A stretch of DNA of 64,000 nucleotides from the NCBI GenBank assembly GCA_017311315.1, contig CM029663.1, positions 33,770,622 to 33,834,621 on the forward strand, written 5' to 3'. The stretch comes from Dendrocalamus latiflorus. Lineage: Eukaryota > Streptophyta > Magnoliopsida > Poales > Poaceae. Below are positions 11,974 to 23,524 of this stretch, piece by piece. Each line of letters starts with the position of its first letter. The stretch's first letter is position 1. Under the pieces are notes generated by a model, which was given only the letters and a program-made list of their open reading frames with translations, was not told where the DNA came from and did not search any database. The position numbers and the translations under genes are program-made.

Positions 11974-13140
11974 TAGAATAAAAATAGAGAGTGGACTCAA
12001 AACCTTAAAAAGACCAAATTAAATTGACTAGGTGTCTACCATTTTGTATCACAGGGGACTGTTGCTGATTGGAGGTTTTGATAAGGGCCTACGCTTCTGA
12101 ATTTGCCAAAGCCGAAGCTGATATGTTTCAATCAACGTCATAGTCAGTACGTACTGCAAATCCTTCAAGCTTCCAACTGCAAGAGATTCAAAAATAAGAT
12201 CACTAAGAACAAGATACGACTGCCACAAGATTCAGCAAAAAGATCACTAAGAAAAATATCTGATTTCACCACAAAGATGGTAGGAAAACTACTACTTGCG
12301 AGACTGCACAAGTAGGGTGCCTCTCAATAATCCCTAAAAATTAGTTTGCATTTTTCCTATACATGTGTAATTTTGAAAGATAATAGTGTTTTTTAGATGG
12401 AAATGTTCAATTTTCATTAAATCGTCGGTGCCGTCAAATCACTAAGCACCACAGAGTTTACAAAAATAGGAACCGTGTCATGCCCAGGGAAAAATCTTTT
12501 GAATTAATTTTTTTTCATCATGCAGCAAAATGGATGAAATAAATGAAAGTTTGGAATTTCATTCAAAATTTTGGACAAAATTTTCAAACATCACTTGAAT
12601 TTGTACAAAATTTAACCAAATTTAATGAAATTTTCAGCACACCTTGAGGCGGATGGGGATGGAGAGGGTCACCATTGGCCGAGGTGATGACGACGACAGC
12701 CATGGACAACACGGAGGCTACGTAAGGAGAGTAGCAACAGCAGGAGCTGCCAGCGGCGGTGGACACGCTGTTGAATGGTCAAGCAGAGCTGCTGACAGAG
12801 CGAACGGCACAGAATGGGTCGTTCACGACGCATGCGGCAGAGTTGACCAACGAGAAGAAGAACCGCATCGAGAAGAACAATCGGAAGCACAAGAAGAAGC
12901 CAGTGGCAAAGGAGGGTGACGGTGCAGCCTCGAGCACTGGCGCGGACTAAATCCCGTCCCTGGAGCCCCCGCCACGAGGAAGTGGTCGCGGCCGCCCGCC
13001 CTACGCCACTCTGGAAAATCAATCTCACCTCAAGAACAGCTGCATGCTAAAACCCACCAGACAAGGTGGCGATCGGGAAATAGGGTTGCATCGATGATAG
13101 TAAGTCACAGACCGGACCGGAGGTGGTGGTAGTGGTGAGA
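11974..13140. other. Intergenic sequence, no recognised gene
   Basis: AT-rich to 12640, then GC-rich. A 64-codon + frame at 12759-12950 contains a basic run (EKNNRKHKKKPVAKEG) that looks protein-like, but I recognise no family and see no splice or promoter context. It could be a captured gene or gag fragment. Confidence 0.4.
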
Positions 13141-13150
13141 TGGTGCCTTA

Positions 13151-13370
13151 GCCGCCGCTCTTCCCCGCCTTGGCAGCCGCCCGCCACCCGGTGGAGGTCT
13201 GGAGAATGCCGCTCGTTGCTCAGTGGAGTTCTAGAGGCCGCCACTCTTCTCTGCCTTGGCTACCACCCGTCGCTCGGTGGAGGTCTGAAGAACACTGCCC
13301 ATCACTCGGTGGAGTTCTAGAGGCCGTTGTTCTTCTCCGCCTTGGCCATCGCCCACCACTCCGTGGATGG
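13151..13370. repeat. 86-bp tandem repeat, about 2.5 copies
   Basis: Units start at about 13151, 13237 and 13323. Each contains GCC(G)CTCTTC...GCCTTGGC, then a CGGTGGAGGTCTG half and a GTGGAGTTCTAGAGG half. Copies differ at roughly 10-20% of bases by eye. A related half-unit occurs within each unit, so the array itself may have grown from a shorter motif. Confidence 0.75.
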
Positions 13371-13986
13371 GAAGGAATGAATATTAGGGCATTCACGCCA
13401 AAGCCAAATGTGGAGCTAGGCACCTGGGCCTAGGCTATGGTATGTGGGAGTAGGCCGGCTGCACTCTAGGTCTCCTGCGTCAGCCGACTCGGTGCCCAAA
13501 TTTTTTGATCGAATGCCAGTTTTTTAGTATGCAGTGAAAAGAATAAAAAAACCAAAATTTTCATCAAAATTTCACCGAAATTGTTGACCTTGGTAATGCC
13601 ATAACATCATGGCATCTAGCCCATACTATACCCTTGGTTTTCCCAAGCATGTGCAACTTGATTACAAGAATGAGAACGCAGTACCAGGGGCGAAGCTGAC
13701 CAAGATGCCCATTATGACCGGACACACCTAAAATTTTGAAACATGCAAGATCAACAGTTCAGTGCTACAGGTATGAGCTATGTGCCTATGCAGCCCACTG
13801 AAGCATTGCCTAGACACCCCAAGTGGCCCAAGTGCCCATTGCCCAATCGAACCGAAGAACACACACCATCTACTCAAGAGTCCACTATCCAATCATCAAG
13901 TCATGAGTCATGTACTCATCCAGAGACATGAGATAACCCTAAATCCCCCATCTCTCCTCTCCTCCTGTGTGGGTATGGCTGTGGCT
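13371..13986. other. Intergenic sequence, nothing recognised
   Basis: Mixed composition between two tandem arrays. No frame has a recognisable domain. Confidence 0.4.
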
Positions 13987-14400
13987 TGTCCTCCTGTGGC
14001 TGTGCAGCTGCTCCGGTGGCGGCTCTGTAGTGGGCCAATGGCTCGATGCAGCGCACGAGGCTAGAGAGTAGAGTAGGAGCATCGGCCAGTCAACTCCCAT
14101 CCTCATGTGGCTGTGCAGCTACACTGGTGGCAGCTTTGTAGTGGGCCAATGGCTCGATGTAGCGCGCAAGGCTGGAGAGCAGAGCAGGAGCATTGGCCGG
14201 CCAACTCCTGTCCTCCTGTGGCTATGCAACTGCTCTAGCGACGGCTCTGCAGTGGGCCAGTGGCTCGGCACAGCGTGTAGGGCTGGAGAGCAGAGCAGGA
14301 GCATCAGTTGGTCAACTCATGTCCTCCTGCGGCTATGCATCTACTCCTACAGTGGCTCTATAGTGGGCTAATGGCTTGGCGTGACGTGTGTCCAGCCGCC
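13987..14400. repeat. 111-bp tandem repeat, about 3.7 copies
   Basis: Units start at about 13987, 14098, 14209 and 14320, an exact spacing of 111 each time. Shared landmarks are TCCTCCTGTGGCT, GTAGTGGGCCAATGGCTCG and GAGAGCAGAGCAGGAGCAT. Because 111 is divisible by three, frames stay open through several units on both strands, but no known protein is encoded. Confidence 0.85.
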
Positions 14401-15098
14401 AGTTGCCAACGGCCAAGGCACCGCCAAGGCCCAGGAGGAGCAGTCGAGCAAGTCTGCACTATAGGCAAGCAGGAGTAGTGGATAGCAGCCAACGGGCCAA
14501 GGGGTAGCTAAGCAACATTGTAGAGTAAGCATTCGATTATGAATCCCATGTTTATGATTGGGATTTGTGGGAATGGAATGTTGTGATTGTAAATTAGGAG
14601 ATTTGACACTTGAAAACAATTTTGTGATTTGTGAAATGTGAATGTAGAGCAATAGAGAATGAGCAAGTTGAATCAATAATCATTTAATTATTTAAACCGC
14701 CAAATGGCAAGGAAGGCAAGGAGTACTGCTGCACCAGAGCAGTCCTGTAGCCTGTCGGTGAGCAGACGAGCAATGGCCAGTGGCCAAGGGGATCAGCATT
14801 GCATCAATGTAAGCATTCCAATCTGATTTATGATTTGGGATTTATGGAATGTTGTGATTGGAGATTTGGAGAGTTGAAATGAAAACAATATTGTGATTTG
14901 TCATTTGTGATTGTAAAATATGAATGTAGAGAAACAGAGCAAGTTGATTAGTTGAATCATGCTATGGAACTATACGCGTGAAGTGTGCATACCCATTGTA
15001 ATTTTTCTAGCTCCACCATTGTACGGCACCACTTTGAACTCCAGGAAGTTACATAAGAGTAGAAATTTTGCTTCTCTGAACAAAACTCCAACTCAGGA
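14401..15098. other. Intergenic sequence with a repeated GATTTG/TTGTGATT block
   Basis: Two similar stretches, near 14545-14660 and 14820-14940, share GGAATGTTGTGATTG, GAGATTTGG and ATGAATGTAGAG. This is a local duplication at about 280 bases spacing. No gene was recognised. Confidence 0.5.
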
Positions 15099-15170
15099 CA
15101 TATCTTGCTCAGCACCCTGCAGTGCATGCTTCAACATATCTTGCTTAGCACCCTGCAGCACATGCTTCAA
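15099..15170. repeat. 36-bp direct repeat, 2 copies
   Basis: CATATCTTGCTYAGCACCCT... occurs at 15099-15134 and immediately again at 15135-15170, with three or four differences. The 36-base length equals 12 codons. Confidence 0.8.
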
Positions 15171-17136
15171 GTTCAGATCTTAGAACCTGGATTCTCCTAA
15201 TCTGATTTAATTAACAAAGTGAGATTAATGGAAATTAATTAAGCATTTGATTAAGCAACGGTTCAAGGAATTTTTTTATACAAGAGCAGAATGAATAAAT
15301 AAATCCTTTCCACAAGACTAGTCCAATAAAAAATTATGAGCCATATCAAAATTCAAGTTTTTCAAATATGAATTCATCTCAATACAATCCCAAATAGTGC
15401 ATGTAAGTCACAAAAATGTTTACCGTCCAGTTACAACAAATAAATTCCATCCATCAAGCAATAATTAAAATTGTTCATCTAATCAAATAAAAAATTAATA
15501 ATCCATATTACATTAATATAATAGTCTTAATTAAAATAATTTTACATCTCAAGGTACATTCAATTACAACTCTCGATCTCCAAATATTACAATTTAATTT
15601 ACATCAAACAAAATTCAAATTGCATTAGATTGCAAATCCCAATCTTAACCAAGGCCATTGTATCAAAATAGAAATAACTATAATACAATTTTAATTACAT
15701 CAATATCGCTAAATTAGAATAACTGACATTATTTTAATTGCGAAGAAAACAAATAACAGAAGACCAAAAAACCGAACAAAATAAATAAATGAAAGTCTAA
15801 TTATTATTAGAACCCATCCATTTTTTTTAAGACAGAACCTTAGCGCTCATGAGATACCAAGATCGTTCGGGGCCGGCCAATAGTGTGCTACTTAAATGGG
15901 TTTCATCATTCAGCGAAAAATCAATCCAACACTCACTGTAGTATTTACCGACTTACCTCGCACAGTAGAAAACCAAGTCAAGTGCTATTTTCACCCCACT
16001 CACTTTTAACCATGAGATAAAACATCATTTTTTATGAAGCCACAGGTGGGTGAGAGGGGGCAAGAGATAAGACCAAACCCCAAACCCATTGCATAGCCAG
16101 CCAGAGGGAGTTGGGGATAAGACGGAACCAATGCACAGCCAGAGAGAGGCCAACCATTTCCTCCCTCTTTAAGCAAGCCAATTATCAAAGAAGTAACCAA
16201 CAGAGAGCACTCACCCCTCTTTCCATTTCTCAGCTCATTTCCTTCCTTAAACTGAAAGCCAACCAAGTCAAAGCAAATAACCACCTTGTCATTCCACCTC
16301 TCAGGCGAGACACAGGGAACCAAGCCAAGAAAAGCCCCACCATAACCAAAGTTCAAAGGTAGCCATAGAGAGGCACTAAAGGAGAAGAGCCCAGAGGAGA
16401 AGAGCTCAAAGGAGTTGTGGAAGATGGCAGGGCAAGGACAGTGGTCATGAAGACATAGAACCGTCCACGGCCGCAGGGACCACTCCAAGCCGAAAAAGAT
16501 AGGAAGGACTGAGGAGTCGACCGAGAGCACGTGGAGGATACCATCACCACCATGACCTCCCGTCGTTGCTTTTCCATTTTCAACCTGACCACATCAAGAA
16601 GTGAGTAGAACATACCAGCAAAAAGCCTGCCATGGCATTGGCACGCTTAGCACAGCCACCACACGCACTTGGCAGCACTCCACCATGCTCCCTAGCGCAT
16701 GAGGCAGCCCCGAGCCCCATCGCAGTGTGCCAGAGCTGAGGCACTACACCACCACCATCACTCCAACGCCATGCGAACAACAAATCAAATCCACGAATTA
16801 AAAATAATCAAAAGCATAACGAGCTTAAGAAAATAACTCGCAGTAGGGGGGTTGAGTTCGGTCGGTGAGGAGGCTGAGCCGTTCGGTCGGTGAGGAGGCT
16901 GAGCCGAGGGCGTCGTGGTCGAGCCAAGAGTAATGCAGTAGAGGTAGGCGCCAGGCACAACCAAGCGGAGTGGTGATGAGGGAGCAGTTGAGCTGGTCGG
17001 TCGGAGGCGAGCAGGGCCGGGCAAAGAGCAGGAGGTGGGTACAGCCAGCGGCAACTGCAATAACGAGCTAGGCACTAGGGGGAAGCAGGGGAAACCAGAG
17101 AGGGAGTTTTGTGAAATCGGCCACGAAGCTCACTGG
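15171..17136. other. Intergenic sequence with one short tandem repeat
   Basis: The segment is AT-rich to about 15830, then of mixed composition. At 16857-16906 a 25-base unit (TTCGGTCGGTGAGGAGGCTG and five more bases) is perfectly duplicated. Open frames here (for example minus 16530-16006) show no recognised domain. Confidence 0.4.
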
Positions 17137-17387
17137 TGTTAGATCCGGACCCTGGCACCCCACCAAGACCAATCGGGTTTACTCCCCAGTCCCCAGGTCT
17201 TAAATGGGCTGCACACCCCATGCATCTAAGCCCATGGGCTACCCACAAGCTAGCCCCTCAAGCAACAACCTTATAAGTGGTATTGCGCCTTCTTCCTATA
17301 AAAGACTAGTCAAATGGATAGAGACTCCCTCACACTTATAAGTTGTGTCTTTTCCATTCCCACAACAATGTGGGACTATTCCCAATA
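17137..17387 (-). repeat. Copia-type LTR remnant with adjoining polypurine tract
   Basis: TGTTAGATCCGGACCC begins at 17137 and CCCAATA ends at 17387 (likely a decayed CAACA end). It is directly followed by TTCTCCCCCTTAATC, the complement of a copia polypurine tract (AAGGGGGAGAA). A CCTATAAAAG box is at about 17296. This is the 3' LTR of a minus-strand element whose other LTR is not found in the window. Confidence 0.65.
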
Positions 17388-18400
17388 TTCTCCCCCTTAA
17401 TCTTGTTTCTCCACCTTAATCACACCTATCTCTTTTATCTTCTGAAACTTGATCATGCCGATCTTCTCTCATCTCCCATTCTTTTCTTGCATTCCTGTGC
17501 GCCATTTCTTCCTGAGTCGACACCATCCCACAGAATGCGCTTGTTCCATCTTGAGCGTCGCACAAACTAACGCTTGCCGCGTCTCGCACCTGGACTGAAT
17601 TTATCCTTCTTTGCACGCTTGCCTGGGCTGGAGCACCTGCTCCCATAGCCATCTTGGCTTTGCCGTTACCCGAGCCTTCCGCTCCCTTCATCTTCCACTG
17701 TTGCCGCACTGGCATCCACACCTGCCTGCTCTTCCTCCACTGGCACTGCGGGTGACATCTTCCTCTCGAGCATGGGACCGACGCATGCTCGTGAGACTTT
17801 CCTCTACCTTCTGCGTGTCTGTGGGACTCGTCACTTGGTCGTCCTTGCTCAAAAACTTTCTTTTGCAGTCTCCCGCAGGGATGCGTCATCCTTTTCCTTC
17901 GGGGAGACCTGCTGGTCCCCATGATGTGTGCCGATACCACTGTTGGCTTTGACCACGCAACCTTCGACCACTCTGTGCTCCAAAACCTCTGATCGCTGCG
18001 TACGCTGCTTCTTCGACTGCACCGCTCAGAGCTTTTGACCACACACTCAAACTCGAAGTTCGACCGTACACTTCTGGCTTCGCACTCGAAAGCTTCCGGT
18101 TACTCAAAACTCCTCTGGTACTTGTATCTTCTCTGGACGCCTGAGACAGCTTGGGACATCTTCTGCGCCCTGCATGGTCGAAACCTTTCGTACGTCTGCA
18201 CACTCCCTATGCGTCTGACATGCTCTCCATGCGCACCCCCTGTGTATGGAATCCACGGCCTTGACCTAAGCCGGTGGCTTCCGTGCTTGACGCAATTATC
18301 CTTTAGGACTCATCATGCTGACCACTCTCTCAAGTTTGCTCTTTGCTGCTGCCTGGTTTCTCCAGAATACTCTTCAAACAAGCCGATTTATAAGTTTTAA
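17388..18400 (-). mobile_element. Internal remnant of the copia element next to 17137-17387
   Basis: Sequence to the right of the polypurine tract should be the element's interior. It is CTT/CTC-rich and non-coding, with no identifiable pol motif, so the element is truncated or non-autonomous. The right limit is a guess. Confidence 0.35.
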
Positions 18401-19285
18401 AAAAAATCTTGTACAATCAGTTCGGAGAACTTTTTACTTTCATCAACAGATCATTGTTCTTTGCATAAACACGTAAAAACTCATTCAGCAGCTTCACCAT
18501 GCATCCTTCTACTGGTGCCACGCTGGTGGCCGACAGCACAACCGGGAGCCGAGGCCAGGGGCCTATAGCTGCACACACATGGGGCCAGAACAGGGAGCCA
18601 GAGGAGCCGAGAAGAGAAGCCGCGTGGGGACAAAACGGCCCGGTGACGGCGGCGGTGGGCGGGCGGGGCTTCGCGGCCAGTGGCCGACCCGGGTCCGGCG
18701 TGCCTGAGAGATACGCGGGCGTTGCTCGTTGTCTGGAGAGGAGATAGCAAGAACTAGTAGTTGCAGTGAAGCATTAGTAGTTGATAGTTACTAGTAGTAG
18801 TACTAAGTAGTGGTGTGTGTTGACCAGGTGTAGTGTCTGTGCATGCGAAGCCAGCCCGATCTCCTTGAACCTTCAACTAGGCTGCAGTTTTTTAGACAAA
18901 CTGGGAAGGGAGGTGTGAGAGTAGGCTAAAAATATTAGAGATATAAATATGAAGTATTTGAATCAATTTACTAGCATATATGACTAATATGCCTACTAAA
19001 CATAGGATATTCTCTTAAAAAATTTTGGGTGTTCAATTGAACACCCATGAATTACATTAGGTCTACCCCTGCTCCAGGAGCTACGGCTTGGTGGCGTCGT
19101 TGCTAAGGGAGAAGGTGGTCTTGATGGCCTTCTTGTCGTGGTACCAGTACCAGACACACTGGTGGAGCTGGATCCTCTCTAGGGTGAGCTTCACGGGGCC
19201 CTTCACGGTGGCAACGACGATGGGTGGAGATGGGGTTGTGTGATTTGGGAAGGGAGTTGGTGAGCAAGTGAAACTGCGAAAGTAA

Positions 19286-19319
<34 letters not shown>

Positions 19320-19454
19320 AAGTTGGGCACAATGGAGATGGAGTTGTGTGATAAGACAAGAGAAGTCCTCATCCGACCTTTATTGAAATTGATACCGTTT
19401 AATTTAATATTATTTTTATACTTTGAAAGTATTTTTTTTAAAAATCAAGATACC
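18401..19454. other. Intergenic sequence with a palindrome and a (CT)n run
   Basis: It contains a GC-rich patch (18600-18730) and a 22-base perfect palindrome at about 19026-19047 (TGGGTGTTCAA followed by its complement TTGAACACCCA). It also contains a coding-like fragment at 19081-19225 and a (CT)n microsatellite at about 19287-19313. No intact gene was recognised. Confidence 0.5.
19081..19225 (-). pseudogene. Coding-like fragment of unknown identity
   Basis: On the minus strand, codons starting near 19225 read IVVATVKGPVKLTLERIQLH and then QCVWYWYHDKKAIKTTFSLS, ending in a stop about 19085. The aromatic, charged composition is unlike the surrounding AT-rich DNA and looks like the C-terminal exon of a real protein. 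I do not recognise the family. It has no visible start codon or splice acceptor in frame that I trust. Confidence 0.35.
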
Positions 19455-19676
19455 GTTCTAAGTCAAACCAAAGCAAAATCCAATTTCATTAAATATTGAT
19501 TCATTTCAATGTTTAACCAATTAATGAGTGTAATTGGAGCAATTTTGAACCAAGCCTCACTAACGAGCTTTTTTTCCACCCCTACCAACAGTGGAAGAAT
19601 TTTTATAGCCAAGGGGATTGGGCTGTATAGTGCAAACTATAACATTTATTTGGTGAGATGGGATGGTGTTGTAAGT
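19455..19676 (+). repeat. Direct repeat B, copy 1
   Basis: This runs from AAGTCAAACCAAAGCAAAATCC to GGTGAGATGGGATGG and matches 23525-23737, with scattered differences. Shared landmarks are TGTAATTGGAGCAATTTTGA, CCACCCCTACCAA and AAGGGGATTGGG. Confidence 0.75.
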
Positions 19677-20914
19677 TCAAGTTACATTAAGTTGGTTTTG
19701 GTAATAATGATAAATACAATTATGAGACTAACTTGTTTATTGATTATGATATAGCTTAGTCTCATTTGGATGAAAAGGTAAGAATCATAAAAGGTATGCA
19801 TTTGACATCACATTCTTATATCTTAGTGCATTTCTTGGATCCAAAATATAGATTTAACTTCACCAAATAGTCTAACTTGAATATGTGCATATGTTTCTAT
19901 TATACATTCTTGTATGCATACATTTAGGGGGAGTTCACTCTATGTTTTGTGGTTTCATTAGTATTGATCAATGTTCTATTTCTACATATTACGGATATTT
20001 ACTTTGAAACATATCCCTCGAGTATATATAGCTTGTGTACTTTATATATACTCATAATCAGGTTGTCATCTAATTCTTCCATTATGTGTTAATGGTTGGA
20101 TGATTAATGACAACTGGATAAGTAAGCTTTGCTTTGAAAGCTTATGCTAGAGTATACAATTGTTGTGTATATGTTATATACTCACAATTCAATTTCTATC
20201 TTATTATTTATTGAGATTGTCATAAATTACCAAAAAGGGAAGATTGTGGAATCTAGTCCCTCCATTATGAGTTAATGGTGAAGTTTAGTAATTAATGACA
20301 ATTGGTTTGTAGACTAACATTTTCTATGAGTTGGATGAATAGGTTAGGTTCCACAAATGAGCAATACATGAGATGACTTTATGTGTTGAGAATCATCAAG
20401 TCAAGTGGTCAATGCATCATGAGTTGATGCATGTCCAAGAGAAGGTGATCATATGTTGATCATCAAGTCCAGTAAAGACCCATCATGTGTTGGTGGAGTT
20501 GAAATAAAGGATACATCATGGGTTTATGCATATCAAGACTATGACTCAAACCAAAGTTATGACTAGGTAGGACTAAGGATGTGTTCCTAGTCTTTTACCA
20601 GTCTTGGTGCTTAGTTGGAAAACCAAGTTGCTAGTATATGTTGTCGTACTATTAAGAGGGGTCATGTCTAGTAGCTTGAATCTCATCATGTGTTGATAGT
20701 TCAACCTCACTTGCTCTAGCTCTTCATAGCATGATGGCTATATTTGCGAATATGTTTTGCAAATAGTTGTGGTTCATATGTTGAGTCCTTGTAACATGGG
20801 ACTATACATTACAAATGTGTTTTGCAAGTGTTTGAAATCTATGTTTCCTACTCCTTGTAGTATGAGTCTTATATTTGCAAATGTGTTTTCCAAATGGTTG
20901 AAGCTCATATGTAA

Positions 20915-21250
20915 TCCTTGTGCCATGATTCCAAAAGTGTGCAAATGTGTTTTGCAACTTGTTGAGAATTATGTTTGATCCATGTGTGTATGATACTAAA
21001 GTTTGTAAATGTGTTTTGCAAAATCTGTTGAAGTATATGCAATTCTCACGACAATTGAAACTACCGGCATGTGTTGCGCGATACTACCGCTGAACGAAAC
21101 TACCGTATTCATTGGTGATCAGAAGACCAATGTGGTCGAACCAAGGTGGTCAAAGATCTGTGAGATTGAAGACTAGAGTGGTCAAAACCAACGTGGTCAG
21201 AGACCAGTGTGATCGAACCAATGTGGTCAACGACCTGTGTGGTCGAACTG
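20915..21250 (+). repeat. Inverted repeat arm 1
   Basis: This runs from TGATTCCAAAAGTGTGC to GACCTGTGTGGTCGAA and is the reverse complement of about 23036-23365, with about 90% identity by eye. Shared text includes TATATGCAATTCTCACGACA and ACCGGCATGTGTTGCGCGAT. The loop between the arms is about 1.8 kb. Confidence 0.85.
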
Positions 21251-21950
21251 ACAAGGTTGAAGATCGACGTGGTTGATAACTTGTGTGGTTGAAGATTGAC
21301 ATGATCGAAGATCGACGTGGTTGATGACCTGTGTGGTCAAAGATCGACACAGTCGAAGATTGACGTAGTCGACCAGCGTGGTCAGAACCGATATGGTTGA
21401 GACCGTGTGATCGAAACTAAGGTAGTCAAAAATATGGATGGAACCGACGTGGTCGAGATCTGTGTGATCAAAACAAACATGGTCGAAAATAACATGGTCG
21501 AGATCTGTGTGATCGAAACCAGTTTAGTTGAAAACATGGTCGGAACCGACGTGGTTGAGATCTGTGTGATCGGAACCAACATGATCGAACCGATGTAGCC
21601 GAGACCTGTGTGATCAAAACCAATATGGTCGAATTGATGTGATTAAAATAACATGGTCGAATATCGATGTAGTGGTCGGAGATCTATGTGATCAAAGATT
21701 GACATGGTCGATGTGGTCGAGACCTTATTGGTCGAAACCAACATGGCCAAAGACCAGCATAGTCAGAGACCTATGTGGTCGATTCGAACAACGTAGTCGG
21801 AGACCAGCGTGGTCAAAGACCAGCGTAATTAGAGACCTATATGGTTGAACTAGACAACGCGATCGGAGATCAACGTGATCAGAGACCTGAGTGGTCGAAC
21901 CATCCGACGTGGTTGAGGACTAGAGTAGTTGATGATCGGAAGTTCTGGCT
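21120..21950. repeat. GTGGTCGA-type minisatellite
   Basis: About 830 bases are made of short degenerate units (mostly 15-30 bases) built around (A)GACC(T)GTGTGGTCGAA, AACCAACATGGTCGA and GAGATCTGTGTGATCGAAAC. At least 40 GGTCGA/GATCGA-like cores are visible. The array begins inside inverted arm 1. Confidence 0.85.
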
Positions 21951-23035
21951 CTGTGTGAGCGGTCCGAACAGCGAGCGGTACTACCGGCTCTGTGTGAGCA
22001 GTATTTCTGAGTTGCGGAATGACCGGCTTGTGTAGCGGTACATTTCTTCGAGAGAGACATCTTTGTGGAGTTTTCTTGTCCTCGAGGAAATCAGTAGTTT
22101 CGCTTGAGTGGCGCGGCACTTCCGATGATCGGTAGTACCAGTCGTTAGCCGGTGGAACTACCAACAGCCTGCTATAATGGTTAGTTTCTGACCGTTGTGA
22201 AGGGAAGTGGAACTACCAGCCGTATAGCGGTGGTACTTCCGAAAATCTTATTTTCTCAGGTGTTGTGCTTCCAATGGCTGGTTTTTGTGGTGTGGGTATA
22301 TATACCCCCTTGTGGCCAGTTGGAGCAAGGCTTGCTGCATCCTTTGACATTATTTTGAGCTAGTATGAGGACCTCTTCTTAATTGTGCATGTGTTGCACC
22401 TTGAGCAAGGAGGAAGGCTCTAGATTGCATGTGTTGCATCTAGATATGGATTGTGCATCCACTCAACCTTGTGCATTCGTTGCACATGGTGAGAGTCAAA
22501 CGATGGGTTTGATTTGTTACTCTTGGATTTTGTTAACTCCTAGGCAGTGTTGGAGGCATCGTATGTGGTGATCTTCTCAAGAAGCTTGTGAGAAGACCTA
22601 GCGAATTGTGAGTGCTGTAGTGCTCGCCATTTTCAGAGTGGAGGAAGAACAATCTTAGTGGATTGAGGTGTTTCCCCATTAATTCGTGGAGCTGGTCCAA
22701 TTTGTTTGGTCGGCAAGTCTTCAAACACCACGGTAAAAAGTAACCGTATCAATTATGGTTTATTTTATTATGCTCAATTTACATTAAAGCAATTTATATT
22801 CATATAATTAAATTGATTGCTTGTCATTCTAGGATTGCAAATTTTTGACATAGACTTTGGTTGTTCGTACATTAAGGGAATCTAGTTGATTTAGCTCTTA
22901 TTTGTGTCTATCCAAATTGATTTATGCTTCCGTATTATATTCTTGGTTTTAGTCAAATAATAATCAAAGAGAAATAATTTGATAATTGGAATAGATTTTT
23001 AATCCGCCTATTCACCTCCCTCTAGTCGACCTTTT

Positions 23036-23365
23036 CGACCACACAGGTCTTCGACCACATTGGTTCGATCACACTGGTCTTTGACCACGTTGGTTTTGAT
23101 CACTCTAGTCTTCAATCACACAGATCTTCGACCACCTTGGTTCGACCACACTGGTCTTCTGACCACCAATGAATGCAGTAGTTTCGTTCATCGGTAGTAT
23201 CGCGCAACACATGCCGGTAGTTTTGATTGTCGTGAGAATTGCATATACTTCAATAGATTTTACAAAACACACTTACAAACTTTAGTATCATGCACACAAG
23301 GATCAAACATAATTCTCAACAAGTTGCAAAACACATTTGCATACTTTTGGAATCATACAAGTGTG
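23036..23365 (-). repeat. Inverted repeat arm 2
   Basis: Reverse complement of about 20915-21250. It starts TTTTCGACCACACAGGTC and ends with CATACTTTTGGAATCATAC. It includes several units of the GGTCGA minisatellite in inverted orientation. Confidence 0.85.
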
Positions 23366-23520
23366 CCCACGAGCTGATCAGGGCGGGTTCCTCTGTAAGA
23401 TTTGCGACCAAGGTTGTCAGGATCGTGATCTTGAATAGAATCAGAGATGCTTTGATAGGATCACATTGTAGGATTAAATCATAGAATCTAAACCTCTACC
23501 TAATTCTAGTGAATCTAGAT
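23362..23520 (+). repeat. Direct repeat A, copy 1
   Basis: It reads from GTGCCCACGAGCTGATC to CTAATTCTAGTGAATC. It recurs at 23738-23888 on the other side of repeat B copy 2. Confidence 0.7.
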
Positions 23521-23524
23521 AGCG

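Larger units (their letters stand above)
20246..23030 (+). mobile_element. Large LTR-like unit with internal minisatellite
   Basis: A polypurine-like tract (ACCAAAAAGGGAAGAT, about 20230-20245) precedes TGTGGAATCTAGTCCC. The far end reads CCTATTCACCTCCCTCTAGTCGACC, a sequence typical of the 3' end of grass copia (Sirevirus-like) LTRs. TATATATACCCCC at about 22301 could be the promoter. Together these suggest a 3' LTR on the + strand whose interior would be 19680-20245. No tRNA primer site follows, no TSD was found, and the right part is entangled with inverted repeat arm 2, so the boundaries are approximate. Confidence 0.5.

Noticed and set aside
17416..18042. 208-codon minus-strand frame rich in Arg/Ser/Gln
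   Set aside because: No known domain. It sits in the interior of a copia remnant and its composition reflects a pyrimidine-rich opposite strand.
19286..19315. (CT)n run as a regulatory GAGA element
   Set aside because: It is an ordinary microsatellite with no gene start nearby; a similar run at 42589-42624 lies in an LTR.
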